35,961 nucleotides of DNA from assembly GCA_902774125.1 (NCBI GenBank), contig CACYHD010000013.1, positions 1 to 35,961 of the forward strand, read 5' to 3'. The position numbers were made by a program, and so were the translations under genes. The notes below the pieces were generated by a model that worked only from the letters and a program-made list of their open reading frames with translations, was not told where the DNA came from and made no database searches. This document shows, one piece after another, positions 1 through 8,274 of this stretch (position 1 is its first letter; the number at the start of each line of letters is the position of its first letter). This stretch comes from an uncultured Lachnospiraceae bacterium. GTDB lineage: Bacteria > Bacillota > Clostridia > Lachnospirales > Lachnospiraceae.

Positions 1-66
1 TGTAGACGAAAAAACCATAGCAACAGTTAGCGCTATAGCAGTTACTCTCTTGAATCCTTTTTTCAT
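1..66 (-). CDS. Exported protein, N-terminal fragment
   Basis: Only the first 22 codons are in the window; the gene runs off the left edge. They encode a typical Sec signal peptide start: MKKGFKR, then an Ala/Val/Leu-rich hydrophobic stretch ending near SST. A strong Shine-Dalgarno (CGGAGGAAG) sits 2 bases before the ATG block, which fixes the start at base 66. A promoter and a terminator-like hairpin lie in the roughly 97-base leader. The mature protein is not visible, so no function can be given. Confidence 0.7.
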   Translation of the reverse strand, partial: MKKGFKRVTAIALTVAMVFSST

Positions 67-104
67 AACTTCCTCCGTAATATAAACAGTTTTTAGACTA
101 CAAA

Positions 105-141
105 AAGGATTGCCCCCTCTCGTAGGACAATCTTGTTTTTT
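105..141 (-). terminator. Terminator-like hairpin in the leader of the left-edge gene
   Basis: The arms are AAGGATTG (105-112) and CAATCTT (128-134), extended inward by CC/GG pairs. Each side is followed by a U-rich run (TTTTTG on the minus strand, GTTTTTT on the plus strand). Read on the minus strand it lies between the predicted promoter and the start codon at 66, so it could attenuate that gene. It could also simply be a bidirectional terminator. Confidence 0.45.
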
Positions 142-169
142 CCGTACCTTCGATATATCAAGACTAACA

Positions 170-198
170 TATATAGTAGGCTCATTAAAGGTGTGCAA
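170..198 (-). promoter_or_regulatory. Sigma-A-type promoter for the left-edge exported gene
   Basis: The -35 box is TTGCAC (193-198) and the -10 box is TATATA (170-175), with exactly 17 bases between them on the minus strand. Transcription would start near base 163 and give a leader of about 97 nt. Confidence 0.5.
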
Positions 199-252
199 TT
201 ACTTACGCAAGAAAAAAAGACACTTTTTAACTTTCTTTTTGCGACCAGAGTA

Positions 253-281
253 TTGTCAATGCAAAATAATAAATGTATAAT
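253..281 (+). promoter_or_regulatory. mscL promoter
   Basis: The -35 box TTGTCA (253-258) and the -10 box TATAAT (276-281) are separated by 17 bases, 37 bases before the mscL start codon. Confidence 0.65.
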
Positions 282-317
282 TTTATTAGCGTAAATTTTA
301 GGAAGGGAGAATTGAAT

Positions 318-728
318 ATGCTAAAAGAATTTAAAGAGTTTGCACTAAAAGGAAACATGATTGACCTAGCAGTCGGCGTTATCATCGGTGGCGCTTTCAA
401 GGGATTGGTAGATGCTTTGGTTTCATGCATCATAATGCCAATTATTTCTATCTTCACTGGCGGAATCGACTTCAGTGAATGGGCAATAACAATCCCAAGA
501 TGGATTGGCAATGGCCCTAGTGCTAGAATCAGCTTTGGTATTTTCCTATCACAAGTTCTTAACTTTATTATTATGGCATTCGTTATCTTTTTGATGGTTA
601 AGTTTGTTAACAAGCTAAGAAAACCTGACGAAGATATCGCTGTTACAACTAAGATTTGTCCTCATTGTAAGGAAGAAATCAATGCTGAGGCTACTAAGTG
701 TCCACATTGTACAGGTGATGTAGAATAA
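318..728 (+). CDS. mscL: Large-conductance mechanosensitive channel MscL with zinc-ribbon tail
   Basis: MscL forms a homopentameric inner-membrane pore that opens under hypo-osmotic shock to release solutes. The 136-residue product begins MLKEFKEFALKGNMIDLAVG, the conserved MscL amphipathic N-helix and start of TM1 with the AVGVIIGGAF segment. TM2 (about residues 75-100) ends in VNKLRKP. The C-terminus carries a two-CxxC element (CPHC, 11 residues, then CPHC), which would bind one zinc ion; such tails occur in some Firmicute MscL proteins. The ATG at 318 is chosen over the longer frame because GGAAGGGAGA lies just upstream and family homology begins there. It stands alone between its own promoter and terminator. 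Confidence 0.93.
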   Translation: MLKEFKEFALKGNMIDLAVGVIIGGAFKGLVDALVSCIIMPIISIFTGGIDFSEWAITIPRWIGNGPSARISFGIFLSQVLNFIIMAFVIFLMVKFVNKLRKPDEDIAVTTKICPHCKEEINAEATKCPHCTGDVE

Positions 729-748
729 TAAGAAGTTATTCAGTTTAT

Positions 749-779
749 AAAAAGACTTGCTCTAGGGCAAGTCTTTTTT
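749..779 (+). terminator. Rho-independent terminator of mscL
   Basis: The stem AAAGACTTGC / GCAAGTCTTT has the short loop TCTAGG and is followed by a T-run, 22 bases after the mscL stop. Confidence 0.85.
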
Positions 780-853
780 ATAATATATACACTTTATTAT
801 TAAAATTTTTGACTTATAATAATATAGAGATTATTCGTACGGAGGATTTTATA

Positions 854-2416
854 ATGTTCAAAAAACTATTATCACTGCTAGTGATTGTCGGCCTTATAGC
901 CACATCATTACCAGTACGAAACGTCAGTGCCCAAAACGGCCCGGACCCAGATTATTCATATCTTTTTGTATCTATTGGAGATGCAACTTATTATCTATAT
1001 TCTTCTAACCAGGCCAACAACACAATCGAAAAGCCTGACGGACTAGACTACGACAAAACTACTAATACACTTACAATGACAAACTTTTCTAGCAGTTTTT
1101 CGTCAATTACAGGAACGAATATGGGCGACGACTTTACAATAAACGTCCAGGGCAAAAACATTTTTAAGAGTATGTCCTTTTCTACATATGACTACAACAA
1201 CAGCGTAACCATCACGGGAACAGGCTCATTGACATTGAACAAAAACCAGCAGTTCAACGGCCCTGCTATTTCCCTTTCTGCTTACAAAACAAATTCTAAG
1301 ATTGTAATTGAAGATGGCGTTGGAATCGACATTCACTCACCTACTAACATCGGTGCAATTGCTGTAACAATGGCTAAAGAAAAAAACGCCATTCAGATAA
1401 AAGGTTCTCAAATGGTTTCTTCTATGGAAAGCATTTCTAACGATGTTGTAAACTACAACGAGGAATGTAGTTATGGTTTTGACCCTTCTCCAAGTCATTA
1501 CAACACTGTTGCGGACCTAGACGAGTACAAGGATTCCAACAACAAGACATGGGGTGTCAAAACAATAAATGGTTCAAGCAAAACATATTACAAGATTTAT
1601 AACTCTTATGAAATAACTTCCGGTGTTTTTGTAGTTGAGCCGGATGAGACTTACTGGGATGACAACGCATGGCAGGAAGTTCAAAAAAGCCATGACGAGT
1701 TGCCTAGCGATTTTGTTTTTACCGGTCGCAAGTTTAGTGGTGTGAAGAAAACTCCTAACTGGGACAGCCTATATCGTTGCAATATAGCTGGTCAGACCGG
1801 AACATTCGTCTACAGCGAAACTACAGAAATTGATGGTGACAATAACTATTATGATGTATGTAATGTATATAAAGTTTACGAAAGCGATGACATTGGCAAC
1901 ATCTTAGTTCCGGTCAAAGATATGTACAACTTAGAGAGTTTGCCTAGCAATGTTACTCCTGTATCTACAGAATTGTACAATTACACTTTGGCAACAAGCG
2001 ATCTTGTTATGAATATGGACGCTGAAACAACTACTACCCAGACAACTACACAGGCAACTGAGCAGACAACAAAAACTACTAAGCCGCAGGCACCTACAAC
2101 TACGAAGCCTTATGCCGTAGTTAAGCCAGTGCCTCCTAAGGCATCAATCAAAAAGATTAGTGCCAAGAAAAAGGCTCTAAAGGTTAGCTGGAAAAAAATT
2201 AGTGGCGTTAACGGATACCAAGTTAATTACGCCAAAAAGAAAAGTTTCAAGGGCGGCAAAACGATAACGATAAACAAAGCTAACGCACAGTCCGTCACTA
2301 TCAAAAAGCTTTCAAAAAAGAAAAAATACTTCGTACGAATTAGAACATTCTACAAAGTTGGTAACGACATGAGTTGCTCAGCTTGGAGCAAAGCTAAATC
2401 CAAAAAAACAAAATAA
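854..2416 (+). CDS. Secreted protein with Thr-rich linker and fibronectin type III-like C-terminus
   Basis: The 520-residue product has a clear signal peptide (MFKKLLSLLVIVGLIATSLP, likely cleavage after VSA near residue 27). Residues about 30-390 are rich in Ser, Thr, Asn and aromatic residues with alternating beta-strand character; no family is recognised there. A Thr/Gln/Pro linker follows at about residues 393-435. The last 85 residues look like one FnIII module (SIKKISAKKKALKVSWKKIS, then GYQVNYAKKKSF, VRIRTF), unusually rich in lysine. The ATG at 854 is supported by GGAGG at 841-845. No sortase signal or transmembrane tail is visible, so it is probably released or held on the wall by charge. 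The linker style matches that of the GH87 protein at 29405-32125. Confidence 0.8.
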   Translation: MFKKLLSLLVIVGLIATSLPVRNVSAQNGPDPDYSYLFVSIGDATYYLYSSNQANNTIEKPDGLDYDKTTNTLTMTNFSSSFSSITGTNMGDDFTINVQGKNIFKSMSFSTYDYNNSVTITGTGSLTLNKNQQFNGPAISLSAYKTNSKIVIEDGVGIDIHSPTNIGAIAVTMAKEKNAIQIKGSQMVSSMESISNDVVNYNEECSYGFDPSPSHYNTVADLDEYKDSNNKTWGVKTINGSSKTYYKIYNSYEITSGVFVVEPDETYWDDNAWQEVQKSHDELPSDFVFTGRKFSGVKKTPNWDSLYRCNIAGQTGTFVYSETTEIDGDNNYYDVCNVYKVYESDDIGNILVPVKDMYNLESLPSNVTPVSTELYNYTLATSDLVMNMDAETTTTQTTTQATEQTTKTTKPQAPTTTKPYAVVKPVPPKASIKKISAKKKALKVSWKKISGVNGYQVNYAKKKSFKGGKTITINKANAQSVTIKKLSKKKKYFVRIRTFYKVGNDMSCSAWSKAKSKKTK

Positions 2417-2425
2417 TAAATAATA

Positions 2426-2478
2426 AAAACATCTTATATATGACGCTATAGTATTGGTCATTTATAAGATGTTTTTTT
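2426..2478 (+). terminator. Rho-independent terminator of the secreted-protein gene
   Basis: The stem AAACATCTTATA / TATAAGATGTTTTTTT is extended by ATGAC/GTCAT pairs around a loop of about 12 bases. It lies 10 bases after the stop codon. Confidence 0.85.
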
Positions 2479-2503
2479 GCCTTCTTGAGTTCTATCAGGA
2501 TAA

Positions 2504-2597
2504 TATCACATTATATGCGACATTGTTGTTTTGGGCGTCATATGTAATGCGATACTTCACATGTTTTATCACATTGTATGCGATACATCTGTTTTTT
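2504..2597 (+). repeat. Three phased ATGCGAYA repeats upstream of the XRE regulator
   Basis: The core ATGCGACA/ATGCGATA occurs at 2515-2522, 2547-2554 and 2578-2585, spaced 32 and 31 bases, about three helical turns. The outer copies share a longer match (TATCACATT then TATGCGA). The third contains GTAT-GCG-ATAC, a small inverted repeat. Its position directly before the HTH gene suggests an autoregulatory operator; this is inference. Confidence 0.55.
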
Positions 2598-2632
2598 GTC
2601 TAGTATACAATATAACATGAGAGGTGATTATA

Positions 2633-2968
2633 ATGACTATGGAACAATTTGCCCAAAGATTAAGTAGCATCTTACAAGCAGCTAACACAACTGAAAGAGA
2701 TCTAAGTTTGAGGCTCGGTCATAATCCAGGCTACATCAATGCCATATGTACTCAAAAATCATTTCCTTCTATGGAATTATTTTTTGACATTTGTGACGAA
2801 CTCAATATTACTCCACTGGATTTCTTTGAGGAACAAAACACTAATCCAAGCAAAATTAATGAATTGCTTCCATATCTCAATGCTATAAATCCTAAGGAGT
2901 TCGATAATATATCTTCAATCATTAAAGCTCTCGCAGACAAAGAAAAAACAAATGATTCTGAAAAATAA
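2633..2968 (+). CDS. XRE-family helix-turn-helix regulator
   Basis: The 111-residue protein has an N-terminal Cro/C1-type HTH at about residues 4-62 (AQRLSSILQAAN, RDLSLRLGHNPGYINAICTQ, then LFFDICDELNITPLDFF). A short helical tail of about 45 residues follows and may mediate dimerisation. The ATG at 2633 is chosen over the upstream GTG at 2624 because GAGAGGTG at 2619-2626 is then correctly spaced. It stands alone, with three phased repeats upstream and a terminator downstream, which fits a small autoregulated repressor. Its target is unknown. An ATGCGATG word also occurs upstream of the GH30 gene at 4457-4464, but one near-match is weak evidence. Confidence 0.85.
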   Translation: MTMEQFAQRLSSILQAANTTERDLSLRLGHNPGYINAICTQKSFPSMELFFDICDELNITPLDFFEEQNTNPSKINELLPYLNAINPKEFDNISSIIKALADKEKTNDSEK

Positions 2969-3007
2969 GAAAAACATGGCCTTGCTTTTGCAAAGACCAT
3001 GTTTTTG
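2969..3007 (+). terminator. Bidirectional terminator between convergent XRE and GH30 genes
   Basis: The stem AAAAACATGG...CCATGTTTTTG has inner CTT/AAG pairs. There is an A-run on one side and a T-run on the other, so it can serve both converging genes. Confidence 0.8.
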
Positions 3008-3028
3008 TTTGCTATGTTTTTAGCTCGT

Positions 3029-4393
3029 CTAAATAATATATGTTGTTATAGAGTGAGCTGGTACGTCAATCTTAGCACCGTTACCGTCCACATCAATTGT
3101 CATTGTTGCGTCATTGTCTGACTCGCTTAGCACTACTACTACGATGCTTCCATCAGGATTCTTGTAAGCCAAGTTGTAAATGTCATTATCTACATCGTTG
3201 CGAGATAGAATGCGCTTAGCACCTGGCTTGATATAACGTGACAAATGACCAATGAAATAGTATGACCAGTTAAAAATAACCTCGTCAGTGTTTCTATCCA
3301 ATGTGATAGGCGCCTCGCAGAAATTCTCTACGTAGTTAGGGCCTCCTCTCTCATCAAGAAGAAGATTCCAGTCAAGCCAACCTTCATTGTAGTTGTTGAA
3401 GTCGTTAATCATGTTGCGGCCGTATGTCTCGCCGTGAGTCCAAGCTCCGATGTTTTCCTTAGAGCTTGTTCCGCCTGACACATTCATAACCTCAACGCAG
3501 CCCTCTGAGAAAAGAAGGTGCATTTGAGGGAACTTGTCTTTAACCATTGTCAAATTCTCAGACTTTGGTGAAACATACCAGTGATATGCTGCGCCCCAAA
3601 CAACGTCTTCTGCTCCTGGATATGCCAATGTTTCTCTTGTTCTTCTATATAGACCATCTCTGTTGTGATCCCAAATAAGAATCTTAACATCGTCCTGAAG
3701 TCCTTCTTTTTTGAGCTCTTCGTATACATAATCAATAGCTAATCTAGCCTCTTCTGTAGCATTGTACTCACATGATGCCCATGGCTGAATTGCCTCTGGC
3801 TCATTTTGTGTTGTAAGAAGATTGATATCGATTCCTCTATCCTTGAGGCCTTTGATATATTTAACAATATACTTGGCCCAAACAGGATAGTACTCATCTA
3901 ATAGCTTTCCGCCGTGGTCAACGTCCTTAGTGTCCTTCATAAATGCAGGTGGACTCCATGGAGATGCTAGAAGTGTTAGCTGCTCTCCTGCCTTTGCCTC
4001 TGCTGCTTTTATCATTGGGACAATCTGCTTATCATCATGAGACATATCAAATGTAGATAATGAATCATCACCTTCCTCAACATATGAGTAGTATCCTAGC
4101 GCAAAATCACATCCACCTACTGTTGTTCTACCCATGTTGTAAGCTAATCCTTTTTCCTTATCAAAATATGCTTCAATAATCTTTTTTTGGTTAGCTTCGC
4201 TAGTGTTAGAATACACATGTGCTGACGCCTCTGTAAAAGCTCCACCAAATCCCAAGTGAGTCTGAAACTCCTTAGAACTGTCTACAAGTACTGTTGTGCC
4301 ACCTAGAGCAAAATCTTTAGTTAGCTCAACCTCGCCCAATTCCTGCCATGGCTTAAGATCAGCCTTTTTTGATTGAATAATTTTTGCTTTCAT
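3029..4393 (-). CDS. Glycoside hydrolase family 30 (glucosylceramidase-like), cytoplasmic
   Basis: The 454-residue protein shows the GH30 signature set: GFGGAFTEASAH (about 48-59), SPWSPPAFMKDT (about 144-155), TTQNEPEA with the likely acid/base Glu198, and LLFSEGC with the likely nucleophile Glu297. The C-terminal 70 residues form the beta-sandwich side domain typical of the family (VVVVLSESDNDATMTIDVDG). Retaining GH30 enzymes act on beta-linked glucosides, xylosides or beta-1,6-glucans; the substrate cannot be read here. There is no signal peptide, so it likely cleaves imported oligosaccharides or glycosides. An in-frame TAG lies four codons before the ATG, fixing the start, yet the best Shine-Dalgarno (AAAGGAG) is about 19 bases away. 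Confidence 0.88.
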   Translation of the reverse strand: MKAKIIQSKKADLKPWQELGEVELTKDFALGGTTVLVDSSKEFQTHLGFGGAFTEASAHVYSNTSEANQKKIIEAYFDKEKGLAYNMGRTTVGGCDFALGYYSYVEEGDDSLSTFDMSHDDKQIVPMIKAAEAKAGEQLTLLASPWSPPAFMKDTKDVDHGGKLLDEYYPVWAKYIVKYIKGLKDRGIDINLLTTQNEPEAIQPWASCEYNATEEARLAIDYVYEELKKEGLQDDVKILIWDHNRDGLYRRTRETLAYPGAEDVVWGAAYHWYVSPKSENLTMVKDKFPQMHLLFSEGCVEVMNVSGGTSSKENIGAWTHGETYGRNMINDFNNYNEGWLDWNLLLDERGGPNYVENFCEAPITLDRNTDEVIFNWSYYFIGHLSRYIKPGAKRILSRNDVDNDIYNLAYKNPDGSIVVVVLSESDNDATMTIDVDGNGAKIDVPAHSITTYII

Positions 4394-4490
4394 TGTTTTG
4401 TGCTACTGCACGCTCCTTTCATTTATTACCCTATATTTTTATCATACGTAAGCATCATGCGATGCAACCCTTATGTTATTTACAGTCAAA

Positions 4491-4520
4491 TAGAGATTTA
4501 TACTAACGCATAAATCTCTA
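4491..4520 (-). terminator. Hairpin after the AIM24-family gene
   Basis: A perfect 10-bp stem (TAGAGATTTA / TAAATCTCTA) with a 10-base loop lies 22 bases after the stop of the gene at 4543. The minus-strand T-run is short (ATTTGAC), so termination may be weak and allow read-through into GH30. Confidence 0.5.
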
Positions 4521-4542
4521 CTTAACTAAAAATCAATAATTG

Positions 4543-5223
4543 TTACTTATTGTTAACTGGTAAAAACTGAGCAAGAACTCCAGCCATCTGGTTAGCTGGC
4601 ATTGTCTGAAGCCAAACCTTGCCAGGGCCAGTAACTACTGTGTTGAAAAATCCTTCTCCACCAAGTAACTTGTTCTTAAGCCCTGATACAGTTTTAACAT
4701 CAAGAGAACATGTTCCTTCCATTGCAGCGACATATCCTGTGTCTACAATAATCTGCTGACCAGCCTCAAGAGTATACTCCTTGATACTTCCATCAAACTC
4801 TAGGAAAGCTGTTCCCTGTCCGGATAGTTTTTGCATAATGAAACCTTCACCACCGAAGAATCCGCCAGCAATCTTTTTCTGGAAGAATGTTGACAAGTTA
4901 ACGCCGTCAGTTGAAGCCAAAAATGCTGATTTTTGTGCAACGATTTCTTTTCCAGGTCCAATTTCGTAAGCACGGATATCGCCTGGGAATGAAGATGCGA
5001 ATGCAATTTCACCTTGGCCACCTTCAGCTGTATAAGTGTTCTGGAAAGCACTTTCTCCTGATAATGCTCTACCAAACATTTTTCCAATACCGCCGCCTGA
5101 TGTCTTCATCACCATATTAGGTGTCATCCAAGACATAGCGCCCTTTTCTGTCAAAACAGTTTCTCCATCTTCCAGTGTTACAATCACTACTGGTAATGGT
5201 GCTCCTTCAATACTATACTTCAT
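4543..5223 (-). CDS. AIM24 / TIGR00266 family protein
   Basis: The 226-residue protein matches the AIM24 family in layout: MKYSIEGAPLPVVIVTLEDG at the start, GAMSWMTPNMVMKTSGGGIG, then GGQGEIAFASSFPGDIRAYEI and glycine-rich strands (GGFFGGEGFIMQKLSGQG, GGEGFFNTVVTGPGKVW). The fold is a beta-prism-like double barrel; the bacterial function is not established. There is no signal peptide. The ATG at 5223 is chosen over a TTG two codons upstream because GGAGG is spaced 8 bases from the ATG and only 2 from the TTG. It is probably transcribed alone from its own extended -10 promoter. Confidence 0.88.
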   Translation of the reverse strand: MKYSIEGAPLPVVIVTLEDGETVLTEKGAMSWMTPNMVMKTSGGGIGKMFGRALSGESAFQNTYTAEGGQGEIAFASSFPGDIRAYEIGPGKEIVAQKSAFLASTDGVNLSTFFQKKIAGGFFGGEGFIMQKLSGQGTAFLEFDGSIKEYTLEAGQQIIVDTGYVAAMEGTCSLDVKTVSGLKNKLLGGEGFFNTVVTGPGKVWLQTMPANQMAGVLAQFLPVNNK

Positions 5224-5261
5224 ATTCAATTCCTCCGATCAATTAAAATATTTACACTACA

Positions 5262-5289
5262 AGTATACCATAATTAATAATTGGAACAA
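5262..5289 (-). promoter_or_regulatory. Promoter of the AIM24-family gene
   Basis: The -10 box TATACT (5262-5267) is preceded by TGG (extended -10), and a -35-like TTGTTC lies at 5284-5289 with 16 bases between, on the minus strand. Confidence 0.5.
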
Positions 5290-5325
5290 CACTTCTTTAT
5301 AGTTTTTTATTGTTTTTGTGGGCAT

Positions 5326-5361
5326 AAAAAAAGTTGCCGGCATTAAGTCAGCAACTTTTTT
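5326..5361 (-). terminator. Rho-independent terminator of glyS
   Basis: The arms AAAAAGTTGC / GCAACTTTTT flank a loop of about 13 bases. A minus-strand run of seven T follows the stem, six bases after the glyS stop. Confidence 0.85.
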
Positions 5362-5367
5362 ATTTTA

Positions 5368-6765
5368 TTAGAAGTATAGTTTCTTATCGAAGTAATCCTT
5401 AAGATCTTCAATCTTAATTCTCTCCTGCTCCATTGTGTCTCTGTCTCTTACTGTAACAGCTCCGTCTTCTTCAGAATCGAAGTCGTATGTCACACAGAAT
5501 GGAGTACCGATTTCGTCCTGACGACGATATCTCTTACCGATTGCTCCTCTATCATCATATTCACAATTGTAGTATTTGCTCAATTCCTCAAATACCTTTG
5601 TTGCGTTTTCGTTAAGTTTCTTAGATAGTGGCAATACACCAATCTTAACTGGAGCAATTGCTGGATGGAAGTGAAGTACAGTTCTCATATCTGGCTTCTC
5701 TTCTGTACCAATGTTCTCCTCATCATATGCTGCGCAAAGGAATGCAAGTGTAACTCTGTCAGCACCAAGTGATGGTTCGATTACGTATGGTACGTATCTC
5801 TCATGTTTTTCGTCATCGAAGTAAGTCAAATCCTTACCTGATGTCTCGATATGTCTATTTAAGTCGTAATCTGTTCTATCGGCAATACCCCATAGCTCGC
5901 CCCAACCAAATGGGAACTTGAACTCGATATCTGTTGTAGCCTTAGAATAGAATGATAATTCTTCCTTGTCGTGGTCACGAAGTCTCATTTCGTCTTCCTT
6001 GATACCAAGACTTAGAAGCCAATCTCTACAGAATCCTCTCCAGTATTCAAACCACTCAAGGTCAGTATCTGGCTCACAGAAGAATTCTAATTCCATCTGC
6101 TCGAACTCTCTTGTTCTAAATGTAAAGTTACCTGGTGTGATTTCGTTTCTGAATGACTTACCAATCTGTCCGATACCAAAAGGAATTTTTTTACGTGATG
6201 TTCTCTGAACGTTGGCAAAGTTAACGAAGATACCCTGAGCTGTTTCAGGTCTTAGATAAATAGTATCTGAAGCATCCTCAGTAACACCCTGGAATGTCTT
6301 GAACATTAGGTTAAATTCTCTAATGTCTGTAAAATTGTTCTGTCCGCACTTAGGACAAACAATGTTGTTCTCCTTGATATAGTCTGCCATTTCCTCGTGA
6401 GTCCAGCCGTCTAGACCTTTCTCAGGAGTGATGCCATTCTCTTCCATATATTCTTCAATAAGCTGATCAGCTCTGAATCTTGCATGACACTCTTTACAGT
6501 CCATTAGTGGATCTGAGAAGCTTCCCAAGTGACCTGAAGCAACCCATGTCTGTGGATTCATAAGAATAGCACAGTCAACGCCTACGTTGTATGGATTTTC
6601 CTGAATGAACTTCTTCCACCATGCCTGCTTAACATTATTTTTGAGTTCAACACCAAGATTACCATAATCCCATGTGTTAGCTAGTCCACCATAAATATCT
6701 GAACCAGGATAAATAAAACCTCTACTCTTCGCTAATGCTACGATTTTTTCCATTGTTTTTTCCAT
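5368..6765 (-). CDS. glyS: Glycine--tRNA ligase (single-chain, dimeric type)
   Basis: This enzyme charges tRNA-Gly with glycine in the cytoplasm. The 465-residue chain is the alpha2-type class II GlyRS and close to the usual length. Visible motifs are [20 protein letters not shown] near the N-terminus, a zinc-binding pair (CKECHARF and CPKCGQNNF), class II motif 2 ([20 protein letters not shown]) and motif 3 ([12 protein letters not shown]), then the C-terminal anticodon-binding domain. The ATG at 6765 is chosen over the longer frame because AAGAGG precedes it and family homology ([16 protein letters not shown]) starts there. It follows a lipoprotein gene by 28 bases and probably shares its promoter; no T-box for glycine is seen. 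Confidence 0.96.
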   Translation of the reverse strand: MEKTMEKIVALAKSRGFIYPGSDIYGGLANTWDYGNLGVELKNNVKQAWWKKFIQENPYNVGVDCAILMNPQTWVASGHLGSFSDPLMDCKECHARFRADQLIEEYMEENGITPEKGLDGWTHEEMADYIKENNIVCPKCGQNNFTDIREFNLMFKTFQGVTEDASDTIYLRPETAQGIFVNFANVQRTSRKKIPFGIGQIGKSFRNEITPGNFTFRTREFEQMELEFFCEPDTDLEWFEYWRGFCRDWLLSLGIKEDEMRLRDHDKEELSFYSKATTDIEFKFPFGWGELWGIADRTDYDLNRHIETSGKDLTYFDDEKHERYVPYVIEPSLGADRVTLAFLCAAYDEENIGTEEKPDMRTVLHFHPAIAPVKIGVLPLSKKLNENATKVFEELSKYYNCEYDDRGAIGKRYRRQDEIGTPFCVTYDFDSEEDGAVTVRDRDTMEQERIKIEDLKDYFDKKLYF

Positions 6766-6793
6766 TTTGATACCTCTTCTTTTATTGTAAATA

Positions 6794-7429
6794 TTAGTCT
6801 TCAATAGTGTAAACTATATAGCTAAGTTCGTCTTCCTTGTTGGCTGTTGTAATAACATTATCTTCGTCCATTGTACAATTGTCGCTGTAGTATTTTACTT
6901 CGCCATCTACCTGAACGCGATATGGTCCGCTCACTACAAGCAAGTAACCATCAGACTCCTCTACAACTTCTGCCTTTTCTTTTTCTTTTTTGTCAGTACC
7001 GGCTTTGATGAAATCACCTTCAAGAACAATATCATCGTTATCCTCTACAGCTCCGATATAAAATTTGCTTCTATCGAAGTTATTAAAGTGCAAGCCATAA
7101 TTCATAAAATCGTATGTTGTCAAAAATTCAAGAACAACCTTGGCTGATTCTGAATCAATGTCCACGTCACTAACTGACGCTGCATCTTCAACAGAAGCGT
7201 AATCGCTATTGTTAAACTTCTCCACCTCTGCGTCGATTTCTTTTTCAAGCTCGTCTTTATCGTAATAATCTTCTTTAAATTTTTCACTTGCTCCATACAC
7301 TACAGAGCCATCACCGTTAATATATATTCCGTTATCACCTGGCTCAAGCTCTATGTCTCCCATATTGCCACAGCCAACTAGTGACAAAACCATAATAACA
7401 GTCATTAACAATCCAACTAATCTTTTCAT
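6794..7429 (-). CDS. Putative lipoprotein of unknown function
   Basis: The 211-residue protein has a type II signal peptide: [20 protein letters not shown], with lipobox LVGC and the modified Cys at residue 20. The rest is acidic (many Asp/Glu), with a charged helical patch near residues 50-70 and beta-rich segments ([20 protein letters not shown]). No family is recognised. The ATG at 7429 is preferred over the upstream ATG at 7441 because GGAG lies 6 bases before it and the upstream ATG has none. It is the first gene of a likely two-gene unit with glyS, an odd pairing of surface protein and tRNA synthetase. Confidence 0.75.
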   Translation of the reverse strand: MKRLVGLLMTVIMVLSLVGCGNMGDIELEPGDNGIYINGDGSVVYGASEKFKEDYYDKDELEKEIDAEVEKFNNSDYASVEDAASVSDVDIDSESAKVVLEFLTTYDFMNYGLHFNNFDRSKFYIGAVEDNDDIVLEGDFIKAGTDKKEKEKAEVVEESDGYLLVVSGPYRVQVDGEVKYYSDNCTMDEDNVITTANKEDELSYIVYTIED

Positions 7430-7467
7430 CGTCTTCTCCATTGTAGCTTAGTTTGTAGTACCATAAT

Positions 7468-7496
7468 ATTTTAAACTTATACGTAACTAATTTCAA
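7468..7496 (-). promoter_or_regulatory. Promoter of lipoprotein-glyS unit
   Basis: The -35 box TTGAAA (7491-7496) and the -10 box TAAAAT (7468-7473) have 17-base spacing on the minus strand, about 38 bases before the lipoprotein start. Confidence 0.6.
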
Positions 7497-7536
7497 TGAC
7501 TTTATGCTGATATTTTTAATAAATTCAGCCTTTTAT

Positions 7537-8268
7537 TTAAATAAAATCCAAGGAATTAAAATGCTTGTCGACCTTCTGTGCAATGTAGTCATTCGTAATC
7601 TGTTTGAGCTGGTTTTTGACATTGTCCTTGAGGCCAAAAGCAAACAACTTATTCATAGGCGCCGTCTCGATATATTGAAGGGCATATAATGTCGATTGAA
7701 GCAATTTATCTTGTTCCTTCAATGTGCCGTGACAGTCGCTGCATAGCACTCCATCATGCTTCATGTCAAAATAATCTATATTTTCTTTTTTGCCGCAATT
7801 CTTGCATGTGAAAACATTAGGGTACTCGCCGTTTTCCACTAATATGCGCAATTCAAAAACAGAACGAATAATATCTATATCGAGTTGACCTTTGGCCAAC
7901 GTCTTCATCGTCATGTACAAAAGCGTTAACACTTCTGTTCCATCCAAGTTTTCTTTGCCATAATAGTCTGCCAGTTCCAAAAAATACATTCCTGTATATA
8001 ATGTGTCAGCATCATGCATATCATTGAAAAAGTAGTCACTAATCTTGGCCGAATTAATAGTAAATGAGTTGCGTCCCTGGTACAGAGTAAACTCCCCAAA
8101 AGCCATAGGTTGAGTGCTCGCCAAAAAAGGGCTGTTAGGCTTTCTAGCGCCCCTCGCAAATGCCGAGATCTTGCCCATTTCCTTTGTGAAAATAACAACT
8201 CTCTTATCAAATTCGCCTATGGGCATGGATGAAAGTACCATTCCCACAACTGTTGTTGTATCTATCAA
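7537..8268 (-). CDS. recO: DNA repair protein RecO
   Basis: RecO works with RecR (and RecF) to load RecA on SSB-coated single-stranded DNA. The 243-residue protein has an N-terminal OB fold (VVGMVLSSMPIGEFDKRVVI, then GKISAFARGARKPNS), a helical middle, and a four-Cys zinc site (C155/C158 and C176/C179). The start is a TTG that aligns with the family N-terminus; AAGGA lies about 11 bases upstream inside the end of era, and a shorter AGGA sits just before it. The first ATG is nine codons later and would remove the first strand. The era stop is only 6 bases upstream, so translation is probably coupled. Confidence 0.93.
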   Translation of the reverse strand: MIDTTTVVGMVLSSMPIGEFDKRVVIFTKEMGKISAFARGARKPNSPFLASTQPMAFGEFTLYQGRNSFTINSAKISDYFFNDMHDADTLYTGMYFLELADYYGKENLDGTEVLTLLYMTMKTLAKGQLDIDIIRSVFELRILVENGEYPNVFTCKNCGKKENIDYFDMKHDGVLCSDCHGTLKEQDKLLQSTLYALQYIETAPMNKLFAFGLKDNVKNQLKQITNDYIAQKVDKHFNSLDFI

Positions 8269-8274
8269 TTCCTA

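Noticed and set aside
7468-7536. Glycine T-box or glycine riboswitch before lipoprotein-glyS
   Set aside because: No GGTGGCACCGC-like box or glycine aptamer motif is seen in the short leader.
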